A stretch of DNA of 64,000 bases from Mycobacterium sp. ACS1612. GTDB taxonomy: Bacteria > Actinomycetota > Actinomycetes > Mycobacteriales > Mycobacteriaceae. The stretch covers positions 1 through 64,000 of the forward strand of contig NZ_LZHZ01000065.1 of assembly GCF_001667505.1 (NCBI RefSeq). The letters run 5' to 3'. Positions 8,837 to 16,653 of the stretch are shown in pieces. The notes under the pieces were generated by a model. It had not been told where the DNA came from, made no database searches, and saw nothing but the letters and a program-made list of their open reading frames with translations. Made by a program: the position numbers and the translations under genes. Each line of letters begins with the position of its first letter. Position 1 is the stretch's first letter.

Positions 8837-9968
8837 TCAGGCCGACACCAGCACCGGCGAATCCATCGAATCTTGTTCGGAATCCTCGATTTCCCGCACC
8901 AGAGGCAGCACTCGCGAACCGAAGTACTCGATTTCTTCCTGGAAGTGCAGGAAGCCGCCGAGGATCAGGTCGACGCCGCGTTTGCGGTACGCCGCAACGC
9001 GTTCCGCGATCTGCTCCGGTGTGCCGATCAATTGCGTGCGGAATCCGTCGTTGTACTGCACCAAGTCTTCGTAGGAGGAATCGGCCCACATGCCGCGCTT
9101 GTCGGACGTCGAGTTGCCAGCCTGTTGGACGGCGGAGCGGAATCCTTCGACGGCGGGCCGGTTGGCCTTCGCGATGATCTCTCTGAGGACCTCTTTCGCT
9201 TCCTTCTCTGTATCGCGCGCGATGATGAATCCGTTCAGCCCGAACCGGACCTCGCGACCCGCGTCGCGGGCGTGGTCGCGCACCTCGACGACCTGTTCGG
9301 TCAGCCCGTCGAAATCCTTGCCGTTGGAGAAGTACCAGTCGGCGTAGTAGCCGCCGTTGCGACGCGCGGCGGTCGAGTTGCCGCCCTGGAAACAACTCCG
9401 GGTTGGGCCGCGCGGGTGTGTTCAGCGGCTTGGGCTTCAGGGTGAAGTCGTGGATGCGGTAGAAGTCGCCGCGGAAGTCCACGTCGTCCTCGGTCCATAT
9501 CTTGCGGAGCACCTGCAGGAATTCGGCGCTGCGGCGGTAACGCTCGTCATGTTCCAGCCATGGCTCGCCGAGGTGGGTGAACTCGTCTTTGAACCATCCC
9601 GACACCACGTTGACGGCGAACCGGCCGCCCGAGAGGTGATCGGCGGTCGCGCCGAGTTTGGCCAGCACCGCGGGCTGCCACAGGCCTGGGTGGACGGCGG
9701 CGATCACCTTGAGCTTCTGCGTGGCCAGCAGCAGCGCCAGCGAGAAACTGGTCGACTCGTGCTGGTACTCGGCGCCGTAGCTGGCCTCATAGCGAACCTG
9801 CGACAGCGCGTATTCGAACCCGTTGTTCTCCGCGGTCTGCGCGAGCTTGGCGTTGTATTCGTAGTTCCAGTCGGTGCGCTGCTCGATGTCGCTGGTGACC
9901 AGGCCGCCGCTGACATTGGGCACCCAGTACGCGAACTTGACGTGGTCTGCGATCCGTTCGGTCGTCAT
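8837..9968 (-). pseudogene. sfnG: sfnG-type dimethylsulfone monooxygenase, broken by a 1-nt frameshift
   Basis: FMNH2-dependent LLM-type monooxygenase. The N-terminal 197 residues (FAYWVPNVSGGL, WNYEYNAKLAQ, NVVSGWFKDEF, LKPKPLNTP) and the C-terminal part in another frame (QGGNSTAARRNGGYYADWYF, NGFIIARDTEKEA, LGGFLHFQEEIEYFG) match SfnG, which oxidises dimethylsulfone to methanesulfinate in sulfur scavenging. The two halves join at 9390-9392, where the minus strand reads TTGTTTCCAGGG; removing one T restores LFQGGN. Total span is 3n+1. It starts at ATG 9968 (MTTERI). Either a recent inactivating mutation or a sequencing error in a three-base run; both flanks are well conserved, so decay would be very recent. 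Confidence 0.85.
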
Positions 9969-10025
9969 GGTGTGCATCCCACCAATAGGCGGCCCTGGCC
10001 GTCGCGGGTAACGCTCGCCCTGACG

Positions 10026-10262
10026 TTAAGTGTCGTCACGCGGGGTGACGCGATAGCTGAAGCGCCATATCCGCTCGGCACCAACGGAATCGGCTGGCCG
10101 CGAGCCGTGCAGGTAGACGAATGACACCACTTCGTCGCTGGCGACCTGCGACTGCGCGCGTCGTTCGGCGAGTGCAAGGACCTCGTCAGGATGCAGACCC
10201 GATGGGACGACCAGCGTGTCCCGCCGCACCTCACCACCTCGCATGCCCCATCGTGACTCCAT
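10026..10262 (-). CDS. Small hypothetical protein, uncertain
   Basis: A 78-codon frame on the minus strand with GC-rich third positions and an amino-acid composition compatible with coding (for example EVVSFVYLHGSRPADS and WRFSYRVTPRDDT). I do not recognise the family and see no strong ribosome-binding site. It is the only plausible gene in the stretch 9969-10447, which otherwise holds the divergent promoter region of the lipoprotein gene at 10448. Could be a remnant or a chance frame. Confidence 0.3.
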   Translation of the reverse strand: MESRWGMRGGEVRRDTLVVPSGLHPDEVLALAERRAQSQVASDEVVSFVYLHGSRPADSVGAERIWRFSYRVTPRDDT

Positions 10263-10447
10263 CGACGTGGCTTCTGCCCGGGTTGCGCACCTCCTCAGCG
10301 CAACTGTGACTGACCTGTTTCGGGTCGTTACCAGAAAACAGGAACATCGTTATCGGAAACGGCGCGAATTCGACGGACGCGTCAGTGCACCTGTTACACC
10401 ATGGCATCCGGGGAGTTTGGTTCGACGAAAACGGGGAGGCCGAAAGG

Positions 10448-11128
10448 ATGCGTCAGCCTGCTGTTGCGCTCACCGTCGCCGTGATCTGCGTGTTGACGGC
10501 CGGATGCACGATGACCGGGCGGGCGGTCATGCCGACCACGATTTCGATGATCCCGCGTCCGCTGGTCGAGCGGGAACTGGCCGGGCTGCTGCTCACCGTC
10601 GACCAGGTGAACGCCGCGATGGGGTCGACCGCGATGGCGGTGACCAACACCCAGACGACGATGTCGGACAACAGTACGACCATGGCGCCGCCCGAGTGTC
10701 TTGCCGTGGATGGCGCCGCCGAGGCCGCGGTGTACGCGGACAGCGGTTTTCAAGCCGCGCTCGATCAAAGCCTCAACGACGGCGACCAGTTCACCCACTA
10801 CCTCAAGCAGGCCGTGGTGCTGTATCCCCTCGTCGACCAGGCTGCCGCCTTCCTCGATCACTCCGCACTGCAGTGGCGGACGTGCCAGCACTACACGCAC
10901 ATCCAGAGCAACACCCAATGGACCGTAGGCCCGATCGTCTACGCCGGCGGCGCGCTGAGCACCACGGTGACTGAACAGGATGCGGCGGCGCCGGGATGGG
11001 GCTGCGGGCGCGCGATGTCGTTGAAGAACAACGTCGTCATCGACATCAACACATGCAGCGCCAACCCCGCCGACTCGGCGTTGAAGATTGCCAACCAGAT
11101 CGCGCAGAACGTGGCCGCGCGCTGGTGA
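10448..11128 (+). CDS. Lipoprotein with PknH-type extracellular sensor domain
   Basis: 226-residue predicted lipoprotein. Signal peptide MRQPAVALTVAVICVL is followed by lipobox LTAGC with Cys at residue 20. The mature protein is a PknH_C-like sensor domain with its conserved cysteines (PPECLAVDG, WRTCQHYTH, GWGCGRAM, INTCSANP), which form two disulfides in PknH. Mycobacteria carry many stand-alone copies attached to the membrane outer face; ligands are not established. ATG at 10448 is preferred to the upstream frame start (10385) because it places the signal peptide at the N-terminus and has AAAGG just ahead. Convergent with the decarboxylase gene 3 bp downstream. Confidence 0.82.
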   Translation: MRQPAVALTVAVICVLTAGCTMTGRAVMPTTISMIPRPLVERELAGLLLTVDQVNAAMGSTAMAVTNTQTTMSDNSTTMAPPECLAVDGAAEAAVYADSGFQAALDQSLNDGDQFTHYLKQAVVLYPLVDQAAAFLDHSALQWRTCQHYTHIQSNTQWTVGPIVYAGGALSTTVTEQDAAAPGWGCGRAMSLKNNVVIDINTCSANPADSALKIANQIAQNVAARW

Positions 11129-11131
11129 TGT

Positions 11132-12292
11132 CTAGCCCATCACGATCGGCGTGGCCGGTATCCCGTTGAACCGTGACGCCGTCACGCTGGTGTAGGCGCC
11201 CATCCTCGGGCTGACGACGATGTCGCCGACTTCGAGCGCGGGCATCGGGTAGTCCCGGGCGATCACGTCGGCGCTGTCGCACGTCGGCCCCGCCAAGGTC
11301 ACCGGCTCGTGTGCTGCTGTCGCGTCGTCGGTGAGCTCTCGCAGCGCGACGATCGGAGGGTGCACGTCCTCGGTCATCACGTTGGAATAGCTGCCGTACA
11401 GCCCGTCGTCGAGGTAATGCCACACCTCACCGCCGCGCTGCGCGCTGCCCACGACGCTGGTGAGTAAGGTCATACAGTCGGCGGCCAGGTATCGGCCCGG
11501 TTCGGCCAGCAAAGTGAACTCGTCGCGCGACGCGCCGAGCGCGGTGTCGACGGCCTCGGCGATGGCGTCGAGCGTGGGCATCCGGTCGCGATAGGTGACC
11601 GGGAAACCGCCGCCGATATCGATGATGCGACTCTGCACACCGAGGCTGTGGTCGATGTGCGCGATCAGGTCCAGCGTGCCGCGCAGCGCGGTGGCGTACG
11701 GCTGCGGCGAGGAGCCCTGGCTGCCGACATGGAAGCTGAACCCGGCGAACCGTACGCCCGCGGCGAGGACGTGCTTGACCAGCAGGTCGGCGTCGGCCGG
11801 TTCGACACCGAACTTCGACGACAGATCGGATTTCGCCGACGGGTTGCGGAAGGCCAACCGCACCAGCAGTTCGATGTCGTCCGGTCGGCCCGCGAATTTA
11901 TCTGCCTCAGTGGGGTTTTCGACCACGAACAGCCGAATGCCCGCTGCGTAGGCCCTGTCGATGTCGGCGGGCTTCTTGATCGGATTGGTGTGGATGCAGC
12001 GGTCCATCGGCACGCCGAGCCCGCCGAGCAGCGTCACCTCGGTGTCGGTGGCGACGTCGAAGCCGCCGCCGCACACCGCGATCGTCGACAACACCAGCGG
12101 ATGCGGGCACGCCTTGACCGCGTAGTGCAGCTCGAAACCCGGCAGCTTCTCAGCCAGCTCGCGGTAGCGGCGGGCGACCAGGTGCGGTTGCAGCACCAGC
12201 AGCGGCGTCCCGTGGCGTTCGGCCATTGCGGTGAACCGGCGAGCTTCCTGCCGAAGTTGTTCACACAGCTTCGACCGCCAACCCGGATTCAT
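11132..12292 (-). CDS. Ornithine/diaminopimelate-type decarboxylase (fold III PLP enzyme)
   Basis: 386-residue PLP enzyme of the alanine-racemase-fold decarboxylase family. The Schiff-base lysine is K60 in ELHYAVKACPHPLVL; the phosphate loop IDIGGGFPVTY, the LAEPGRYL motif and the second-subunit active-site segment GPTCDSADV (Cys338) are present. The GPTCD motif and length favour ornithine (or a related diamine precursor) over meso-DAP as substrate, giving putrescine. Its ATG lies inside the 3' end of the upstream membrane-protein gene (32-bp overlap), which suggests coupled translation and a functional link. Substrate not proven by sequence. Confidence 0.82.
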   Translation of the reverse strand: MNPGWRSKLCEQLRQEARRFTAMAERHGTPLLVLQPHLVARRYRELAEKLPGFELHYAVKACPHPLVLSTIAVCGGGFDVATDTEVTLLGGLGVPMDRCIHTNPIKKPADIDRAYAAGIRLFVVENPTEADKFAGRPDDIELLVRLAFRNPSAKSDLSSKFGVEPADADLLVKHVLAAGVRFAGFSFHVGSQGSSPQPYATALRGTLDLIAHIDHSLGVQSRIIDIGGGFPVTYRDRMPTLDAIAEAVDTALGASRDEFTLLAEPGRYLAADCMTLLTSVVGSAQRGGEVWHYLDDGLYGSYSNVMTEDVHPPIVALRELTDDATAAHEPVTLAGPTCDSADVIARDYPMPALEVGDIVVSPRMGAYTSVTASRFNGIPATPIVMG

Positions 12293-12776
12293 CTCTCACC
12301 TCCTGACGGCCGACCAACAAACCCTTGAATCGCTCGTAGCTGACGATCGCGAACAGGTAGAACGCGACGTCGGAGACGAGTTTCCCGAAGATCCAGCCTG
12401 CGACCGTGCTGCCGAACAGCAGCGGGCCGACGTAGAACGCGGCGGGTCTGACCGCCACGCTGTCGATAAGCTCGGCGGGGCCGAACTCGACGGCCACGCT
12501 GCGCAGTGCCAAGAACATGGACACCGCCATCCGCGGCGGCCACGACCGGCGGCTGTTGTCGCGGTAGTTCCAGCGCAGCGCGCTGGTGTAGGCGGCCGCG
12601 TAGTAGCCGGCCGATGCGCCGATGGTCGCCGTGATCGCCGCGGCCGCCAACGAGCCCGTCATCAGGTATGCGACCGCCGCGCCGCCCAACTCCCCCACGG
12701 TGCCCGCGATCTCGCACGGCAGGTAGCGGCGAAGCCATTCGCGCAGCTTGGCTCTGGTATTCCCCCCGGTTGTCAC
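12261..12776 (-). CDS. Small polytopic membrane protein linked to the decarboxylase
   Basis: Unrecognised membrane protein of about 171 residues with four or five hydrophobic segments (VGELGGAAVAYLMTG, AAAAITATIGASAGYYAA, AAFYVGPLLFGSTVAGWIF, DVAFYLFAIVSY). The start is uncertain: GTG at 12776 (VTTGGNTRAK) is used because it gives a compact amphipathic N-terminus; the frame is open to 12830. The 3' end overlaps the decarboxylase start by 32 bp. The context suggests transport or membrane association linked to the amino acid or polyamine handled by that enzyme, but this is inference. Confidence 0.65.
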   Translation of the reverse strand: MTTGGNTRAKLREWLRRYLPCEIAGTVGELGGAAVAYLMTGSLAAAAITATIGASAGYYAAAYTSALRWNYRDNSRRSWPPRMAVSMFLALRSVAVEFGPAELIDSVAVRPAAFYVGPLLFGSTVAGWIFGKLVSDVAFYLFAIVSYERFKGLLVGRQEVRDESGLAVEAV

Positions 12777-12865
12777 ACCGGGAACCCTGCCGTGCGGGCA
12801 TGTTCCGGTCGCGAGTAGACAGCTACGCATTTCCGCTTGCGCGCCACTACCTAGCCACCCCGGCC

Positions 12866-12894
12866 TTGCCCCGCAGACTAGAACACGTTCTAAT
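12866..12894 (+). promoter_or_regulatory. Promoter with KstR-type operator (TAGAACACGTTCTA)
   Basis: The palindrome TAGAACACGTTCTA at 12879-12892 matches the KstR consensus TNNAACNNGTTNNA fully. It overlaps a candidate -10 hexamer TCTAAT (12889-12894), with TTGCCC (12866-12871) exactly 17 bp upstream. The predicted transcription start falls on or next to the ATG at 12902, so the mRNA would be leaderless. KstR represses sterol-degradation genes and is released by a cholesterol-derived CoA thioester. Confidence 0.8.
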
Positions 12895-12901
12895 TCATGG
12901 C

Positions 12902-13750
12902 ATGGACTACGGGCTCGTACTTTTCACCAGCGACCGCGGTATCACCCCTGCGGCGGCGGCCAAACTCGCCGATGACCGCGGCTTCACCACCTTCTACGTG
13001 CCCGAGCACACCCACATTCCGATCAAGCGGCAGGCCGCGCACCCCACCACCGGCGACGAGTCGCTGCCCGACGACCGCTACATGCGCACCCTGGACCCGT
13101 GGGTGTCGCTCGGCGCCGCGTGCGCTGTGACCTCGCGGGTGCGGTTGTCGACGGCCGTGGCGCTGCCGGTGGAACACGACCCGATCACGTTGGCCAAGTC
13201 GATCGCGACACTGGACCACCTGTCCGGCGGTCGGGTCAGCCTCGGCGTCGGATTCGGTTGGAACACAGACGAACTCGCCGATCACAACGTGCCGCCGGGG
13301 CGGCGGCGCACCATGCTGCGGGAGTACCTGGAAGCCATGCGTGCGTTGTGGACCGAGGAAGAGGCCTCGTATGAAGGCGAATTCGTCAACTTCGGACCCA
13401 GTTGGGCGTGGCCGAAGCCGGTCCAGTCGCACATCCCGGTGCTCGTGGGTGCCGCGGGCACCGAGAAGAACTTCAAGTGGATCGCCCGCAGCGCCGACGG
13501 CTGGATCACCACTCCTCGGGACTTCGACATCGACGCGCCGGTCAAGCTGCTGCAGGACATGTGGGCCGCGGCAGACCGCGACGGCGCACCGCAGATCGTC
13601 GCGCTGGATTTCAAGCCGGATCCCGAGAAGCTGGCCCGCTGGGCCGATCTCGGCGTGACCGAGGTGCTGTTCGGGCTGCCCGACAAATCCGCAGACGACG
13701 TCGCCGCGTACGTCGAACGTCTGGCAGGAAAGCTGGCCGCACTCGTCTGA
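12902..13750 (+). CDS. LLM-class F420-dependent oxidoreductase (Rv0953c-type)
   Basis: 282-residue luciferase-like monooxygenase-fold oxidoreductase. Typical features: N-terminal LVLFTSDRGITPAAAAKLADD, YVPEHTHIP, LSTAVALPVEHDPITLAKSIATLDHLSGGR, LGVGFGWNTDE, WPKPVQSHIPVLVGAAG. These motifs fit the F420-dependent branch found in mycobacteria. ATG at 12902 is chosen over the upstream extension to 12668 because it is where the family begins and because the -10 element places the transcription start there. The KstR-type operator ahead of it implies induction during steroid catabolism, though the substrate is unknown. Confidence 0.86.
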   Translation: MDYGLVLFTSDRGITPAAAAKLADDRGFTTFYVPEHTHIPIKRQAAHPTTGDESLPDDRYMRTLDPWVSLGAACAVTSRVRLSTAVALPVEHDPITLAKSIATLDHLSGGRVSLGVGFGWNTDELADHNVPPGRRRTMLREYLEAMRALWTEEEASYEGEFVNFGPSWAWPKPVQSHIPVLVGAAGTEKNFKWIARSADGWITTPRDFDIDAPVKLLQDMWAAADRDGAPQIVALDFKPDPEKLARWADLGVTEVLFGLPDKSADDVAAYVERLAGKLAALV

Positions 13751-13789
13751 GGCGTTTCGCTGCGGCGGGTAATGGCGCGACCCAATTGC

Positions 13790-13805
13790 GCGTAGTGCAC
13801 TACGC
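13790..13805. promoter_or_regulatory. Perfect 16-bp palindrome, possible operator
   Basis: GCGTAGTGCACTACGC is a perfect dyad without a loop, so it is better suited to binding a dimeric regulator than to forming an RNA hairpin. It lies between the convergent LLM (13750) and TLP1 (13992) genes and about 70 bp upstream of a tiny candidate ORF at 13874. No regulator gene is adjacent. Confidence 0.45.
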
Positions 13806-13873
13806 ATGACGCGCGCCAGTGGCGCGAGAACAGTTCACGGGTGAGCGTGCACAAACGACGGGGAGGACGTGCC

Positions 13874-14005
13874 ATGCCATCCATCAGCCCACTCATTGCC
13901 AGGGTTTTCGACGATCCACACGCCGAACATCGTCGAAATGGAAACCAGCCGAAGCGAAATCGGCACGAGTCTCGAGGACGCGTGCAGCGGTCTAAGCGAG
14001 GCTAG
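13874..14005 (+). CDS. Tiny ORF with strong ribosome-binding site, uncertain
   Basis: A 43-codon frame (begins MPSISPLIARVFDDPHAEH, then becomes very basic) preceded by GGGGAGGA about 6 nt upstream of the ATG. Its last codons overlap the 3' end of the TLP1 gene on the other strand by 14 bp. I do not recognise it. The good ribosome-binding site and nearby palindrome (13790-13805) are the only support; it may also be a remnant. Confidence 0.22.
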   Translation: MPSISPLIARVFDDPHAEHRRNGNQPKRNRHESRGRVQRSKRG

Positions 14006-15518
14006 CGCGGTTGCCGTTGTCGGTCGACCACACGCTGATCGGAGCGCCCAGCGGATCGCCGTCGGACATCAGAGCCACCAGATCGTCATCCTCAGTGGTG
14101 GCCATGAAGCGGGAGTCGTCGACGCTGAGGCGGCCGACGATGATCCCGGTGCGGATCGGCCAGTCGTAACGCACCGAATACGTCTCGATCGTCGCGGCGC
14201 CGTCCGCAGCGCGGGTCACCGGCACCTTCGGCAGCGCGGCGATCTCCTGGTTCAGTTCCGCGCAACGGTCGGTGCGCCAGTCGACAGGTTCGGTGGAGTA
14301 GATGCCGACCGAATACTTGCTCATGATGCCGCCGTTGGCACCCACGAAGCCGAATTGCCCAGGCGCGTTACGCATATCGATAACCGTCTCGGCGATGCCG
14401 TGCAGTGAGTAACTGTTGCCGGGACCGCCGAAATATGGCAGTCCGCCGGTGAGCGTCAGACCACGCGGATCGTCGCCGTCGATGCCGAGGGCCTCGCAGG
14501 CCACGAAGACCGGGAACGGGAAGCAGCTGTACAGGTCGAAGGTGGCGACGTCGTCAGCACCGATCCCGGCCACCCGCAACGCTTCCCGGACTGCCATCGC
14601 CGAGGCCGGGCTGGCCCCGAGATCGAGTCGGTCCAGTGTCGCCTGTTCGACCATGTCGGAATGGCCGTGCAGATACACCCATTTGTCTTCCGGCACACCG
14701 AGCCGACGGGCCGCCTCGACCGACATCATGATCGCCGCCGCACCCTGATTCACCTGGTCGCGTGCGACCAGCAGACGCGGATACGGGTCGCAGATCATCC
14801 GGTTGTCGTCGCTGACGGTGACGATCTCGTCGACCGACCGTTCCACCGGTGACGACGAATACGGGTTCTTGGCAGCCACTTTCGACATCGGCGCGAACAG
14901 TTCGGCCATCTGGTGCCGATAGTCCGCGACAGTGCGGCCCAGCCGTGCGCGGCGGGCGTTCTCCAGCAGTCCGTACTGTACCGGCGCGCCGGTCAGCCCG
15001 TGTTGGATGGTGTAGTCGTCGATGTAGCTGAACAGCTGATGGCCGCGGTCTTCTAGCTGCCCCTCGACGTGTTCGGTGAAGTCGGGTTTGTCGTCCCGCT
15101 TCGCGAAGTATTTCACCGTCGACCCGGCTTCAGAGCCCATGATCATCACGACGCCCGCAGCGCCCGCCGCGATCGTGTTGCCTGCCTCGGTGACCAGCTT
15201 CTGCGGGCCCTGACCGCCGACCGGTTCGAGCACTACACGCGCGGGATCACCGCCGACCCGTTGCATGACCGACCGCGGGTAGTTGTTCGACTTCCCCAGT
15301 TTGGCGGGCATCGGTGAGGAGATCTCGAACTGCCGCAGTCCGAACACGGTGTCGATGGCCTTGGCGACCGCGCCGACGTTCGCGCCCGTGTCCGCCAGCG
15401 CGGCGCGCGCGGCCTCCGTCGCCAGCTCCACCGCCGACATGCCGCGGTAATCGGCGTCGTCGATGCGTTCGGTGAACTGGCCGACGCCCACTACGACCGG
15501 GGTCCGCGGATCGACCAT
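13992..15518 (-). CDS. Thiolase-like protein type 1 (acetyl-CoA acetyltransferase superfamily)
   Basis: 508-residue thiolase-superfamily protein. The N-terminus PVVVGVGQFTERI and the segment ENPYS-like KNPYSSSPVER, LYSCFPFPVFVACEALG and GGLPYFGGPGNSYSLHGIAE are those of the TLP1/Rv1867 group, which carries an extra C-terminal domain (here about residues 390-508, SVRYDWPIRTGIIVGRL). In this group the usual nucleophilic-cysteine loop is altered, so it may bind CoA esters or lipids without classical thiolase chemistry. ATG at 15518 has CAGGAGGTTGAG upstream. A KstR-like site lies 47-60 bp upstream. Probable role in lipid or sterol CoA-ester metabolism. Confidence 0.82.
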   Translation of the reverse strand: MVDPRTPVVVGVGQFTERIDDADYRGMSAVELATEAARAALADTGANVGAVAKAIDTVFGLRQFEISSPMPAKLGKSNNYPRSVMQRVGGDPARVVLEPVGGQGPQKLVTEAGNTIAAGAAGVVMIMGSEAGSTVKYFAKRDDKPDFTEHVEGQLEDRGHQLFSYIDDYTIQHGLTGAPVQYGLLENARRARLGRTVADYRHQMAELFAPMSKVAAKNPYSSSPVERSVDEIVTVSDDNRMICDPYPRLLVARDQVNQGAAAIMMSVEAARRLGVPEDKWVYLHGHSDMVEQATLDRLDLGASPASAMAVREALRVAGIGADDVATFDLYSCFPFPVFVACEALGIDGDDPRGLTLTGGLPYFGGPGNSYSLHGIAETVIDMRNAPGQFGFVGANGGIMSKYSVGIYSTEPVDWRTDRCAELNQEIAALPKVPVTRAADGAATIETYSVRYDWPIRTGIIVGRLSVDDSRFMATTEDDDLVALMSDGDPLGAPISVWSTDNGNRASLA

Positions 15519-15564
15519 TTCTCAACCTCCTGACAGGTGTTAATTCGTCAGGCTAACCGACAAC

Positions 15565-15578
15565 TGGAACGGGTTCCT
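15565..15578 (-). promoter_or_regulatory. KstR-like operator upstream of TLP1 (one mismatch)
   Basis: On the minus strand the site reads AGGAACCCGTTCCA, matching TNNAACNNGTTNNA except for the first base. The core GGAAC-CC-GTTCC is a perfect inverted repeat. It is 47-60 bp upstream of the TLP1 start codon, a normal operator position. Confidence 0.5.
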
Positions 15579-15740
15579 AATCGGGGCGAAGCCGATTGGT
15601 GCAAGTCTGATGGTCAACGACACCGGGTGCGCGGCCGGTGAGAACATGCTGGCGTGCAGCGGCGGCGACCGCCATGATTTCGTCGTATCCCCAACGGGCA
15701 GTTGGGCCTTCTAGCTCGGCCCAACCACCCCGGCGACGCG

Positions 15741-16643
15741 CTACAGGCTCTGCAGGATCTCCCTGGCCAACCGCGCCGTCTCCGACGGGGTCTTGCCCAC
15801 CTTGACGCCTGCGGCCTCGAGGGCTTCCTTCTTGGCCTGCGCGGTGCCCGACGAGCCGGACACGATCGCGCCCGCGTGGCCCATCGTCTTGCCTTCCGGC
15901 GCAGTGAATCCCGCGACGTAGCCGACGACCGGCTTGGACACGTTGGCCTTGATGTAGTCGGCGGCACGCTCCTCGGCATCGCCGCCGATCTCGCCGATCA
16001 TCACGATGACCTTGGTGTCGGGGTCCTTCTCGAAGGCCTCGATGGCGTCGATGTGAGTGGTGCCGATGACCGGGTCACCACCGATGCCGATCGACGTGGT
16101 GAAGCCGAAATCGCGCAACTCGAACATCATCTGGTAGGTCAGCGTGCCGGACTTGGACACCAGACCGATCGGGCCGGGGCCGCTGATGTTGGCGGGCGTG
16201 ATGCCGACCAGCGACTGGCCGGGGGTGATGATGCCGGGGCAGTTCGGCCCGATGATGCGCGTCTTGTTGCCCTTCTCGACGTTATAGGCCCACGCGTATG
16301 CGCTGTCCTGCACCGGAATTCCCTCGGTGATCACGACCAGCAGCGGGATCTCCGCATCAATGGCCTCGATGATCGCGTCCTTGGCGAATTTCGGCGGCAC
16401 GAAGATGATCGACACGTCGGCGCCGGTCTTCTCCATGGCCTCCTTGACGCTGCCGAACACCGGCAGTTCGACGTCGTTGTCATCTTTGTCTTTGTGCGAC
16501 ACCGTGGTTCCCGCCTTGCGCGCATTGACGCCGCCGAGAATCTGGGTGCCGGCCTTGAGCATCCGCGCGGTGTGCGTGGTGGCCTCACCGCCGGTGATGC
16601 CCTGGACGATGACCTTGCTGTCCTTCGTCAAAAAGATTGCCAT
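15741..16643 (-). CDS. sucD: Succinyl-CoA synthetase alpha subunit
   Basis: 300-residue alpha subunit of succinyl-CoA ligase (TCA cycle, substrate-level phosphorylation). Contains the CoA-binding Rossmann domain (VIVQGITGGEATTHTARML), GPNCPGIITPG, and the phosphohistidine loop KTMGHAGAIVSG with H256. It starts 10 bp after sucC ends, forming the usual sucC-sucD operon, equivalent to Rv0951-Rv0952. Region 15519-15740 downstream shows no gene. Confidence 0.97.
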   Translation of the reverse strand: MAIFLTKDSKVIVQGITGGEATTHTARMLKAGTQILGGVNARKAGTTVSHKDKDDNDVELPVFGSVKEAMEKTGADVSIIFVPPKFAKDAIIEAIDAEIPLLVVITEGIPVQDSAYAWAYNVEKGNKTRIIGPNCPGIITPGQSLVGITPANISGPGPIGLVSKSGTLTYQMMFELRDFGFTTSIGIGGDPVIGTTHIDAIEAFEKDPDTKVIVMIGEIGGDAEERAADYIKANVSKPVVGYVAGFTAPEGKTMGHAGAIVSGSSGTAQAKKEALEAAGVKVGKTPSETARLAREILQSL

Positions 16644-16653
16644 TTCAGTCCTT

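Noticed and set aside
10216..10974. 252-codon plus-strand frame over the lipoprotein gene
   Set aside because: The signal peptide and PknH-sensor cysteines are in the other frame (start 10448).
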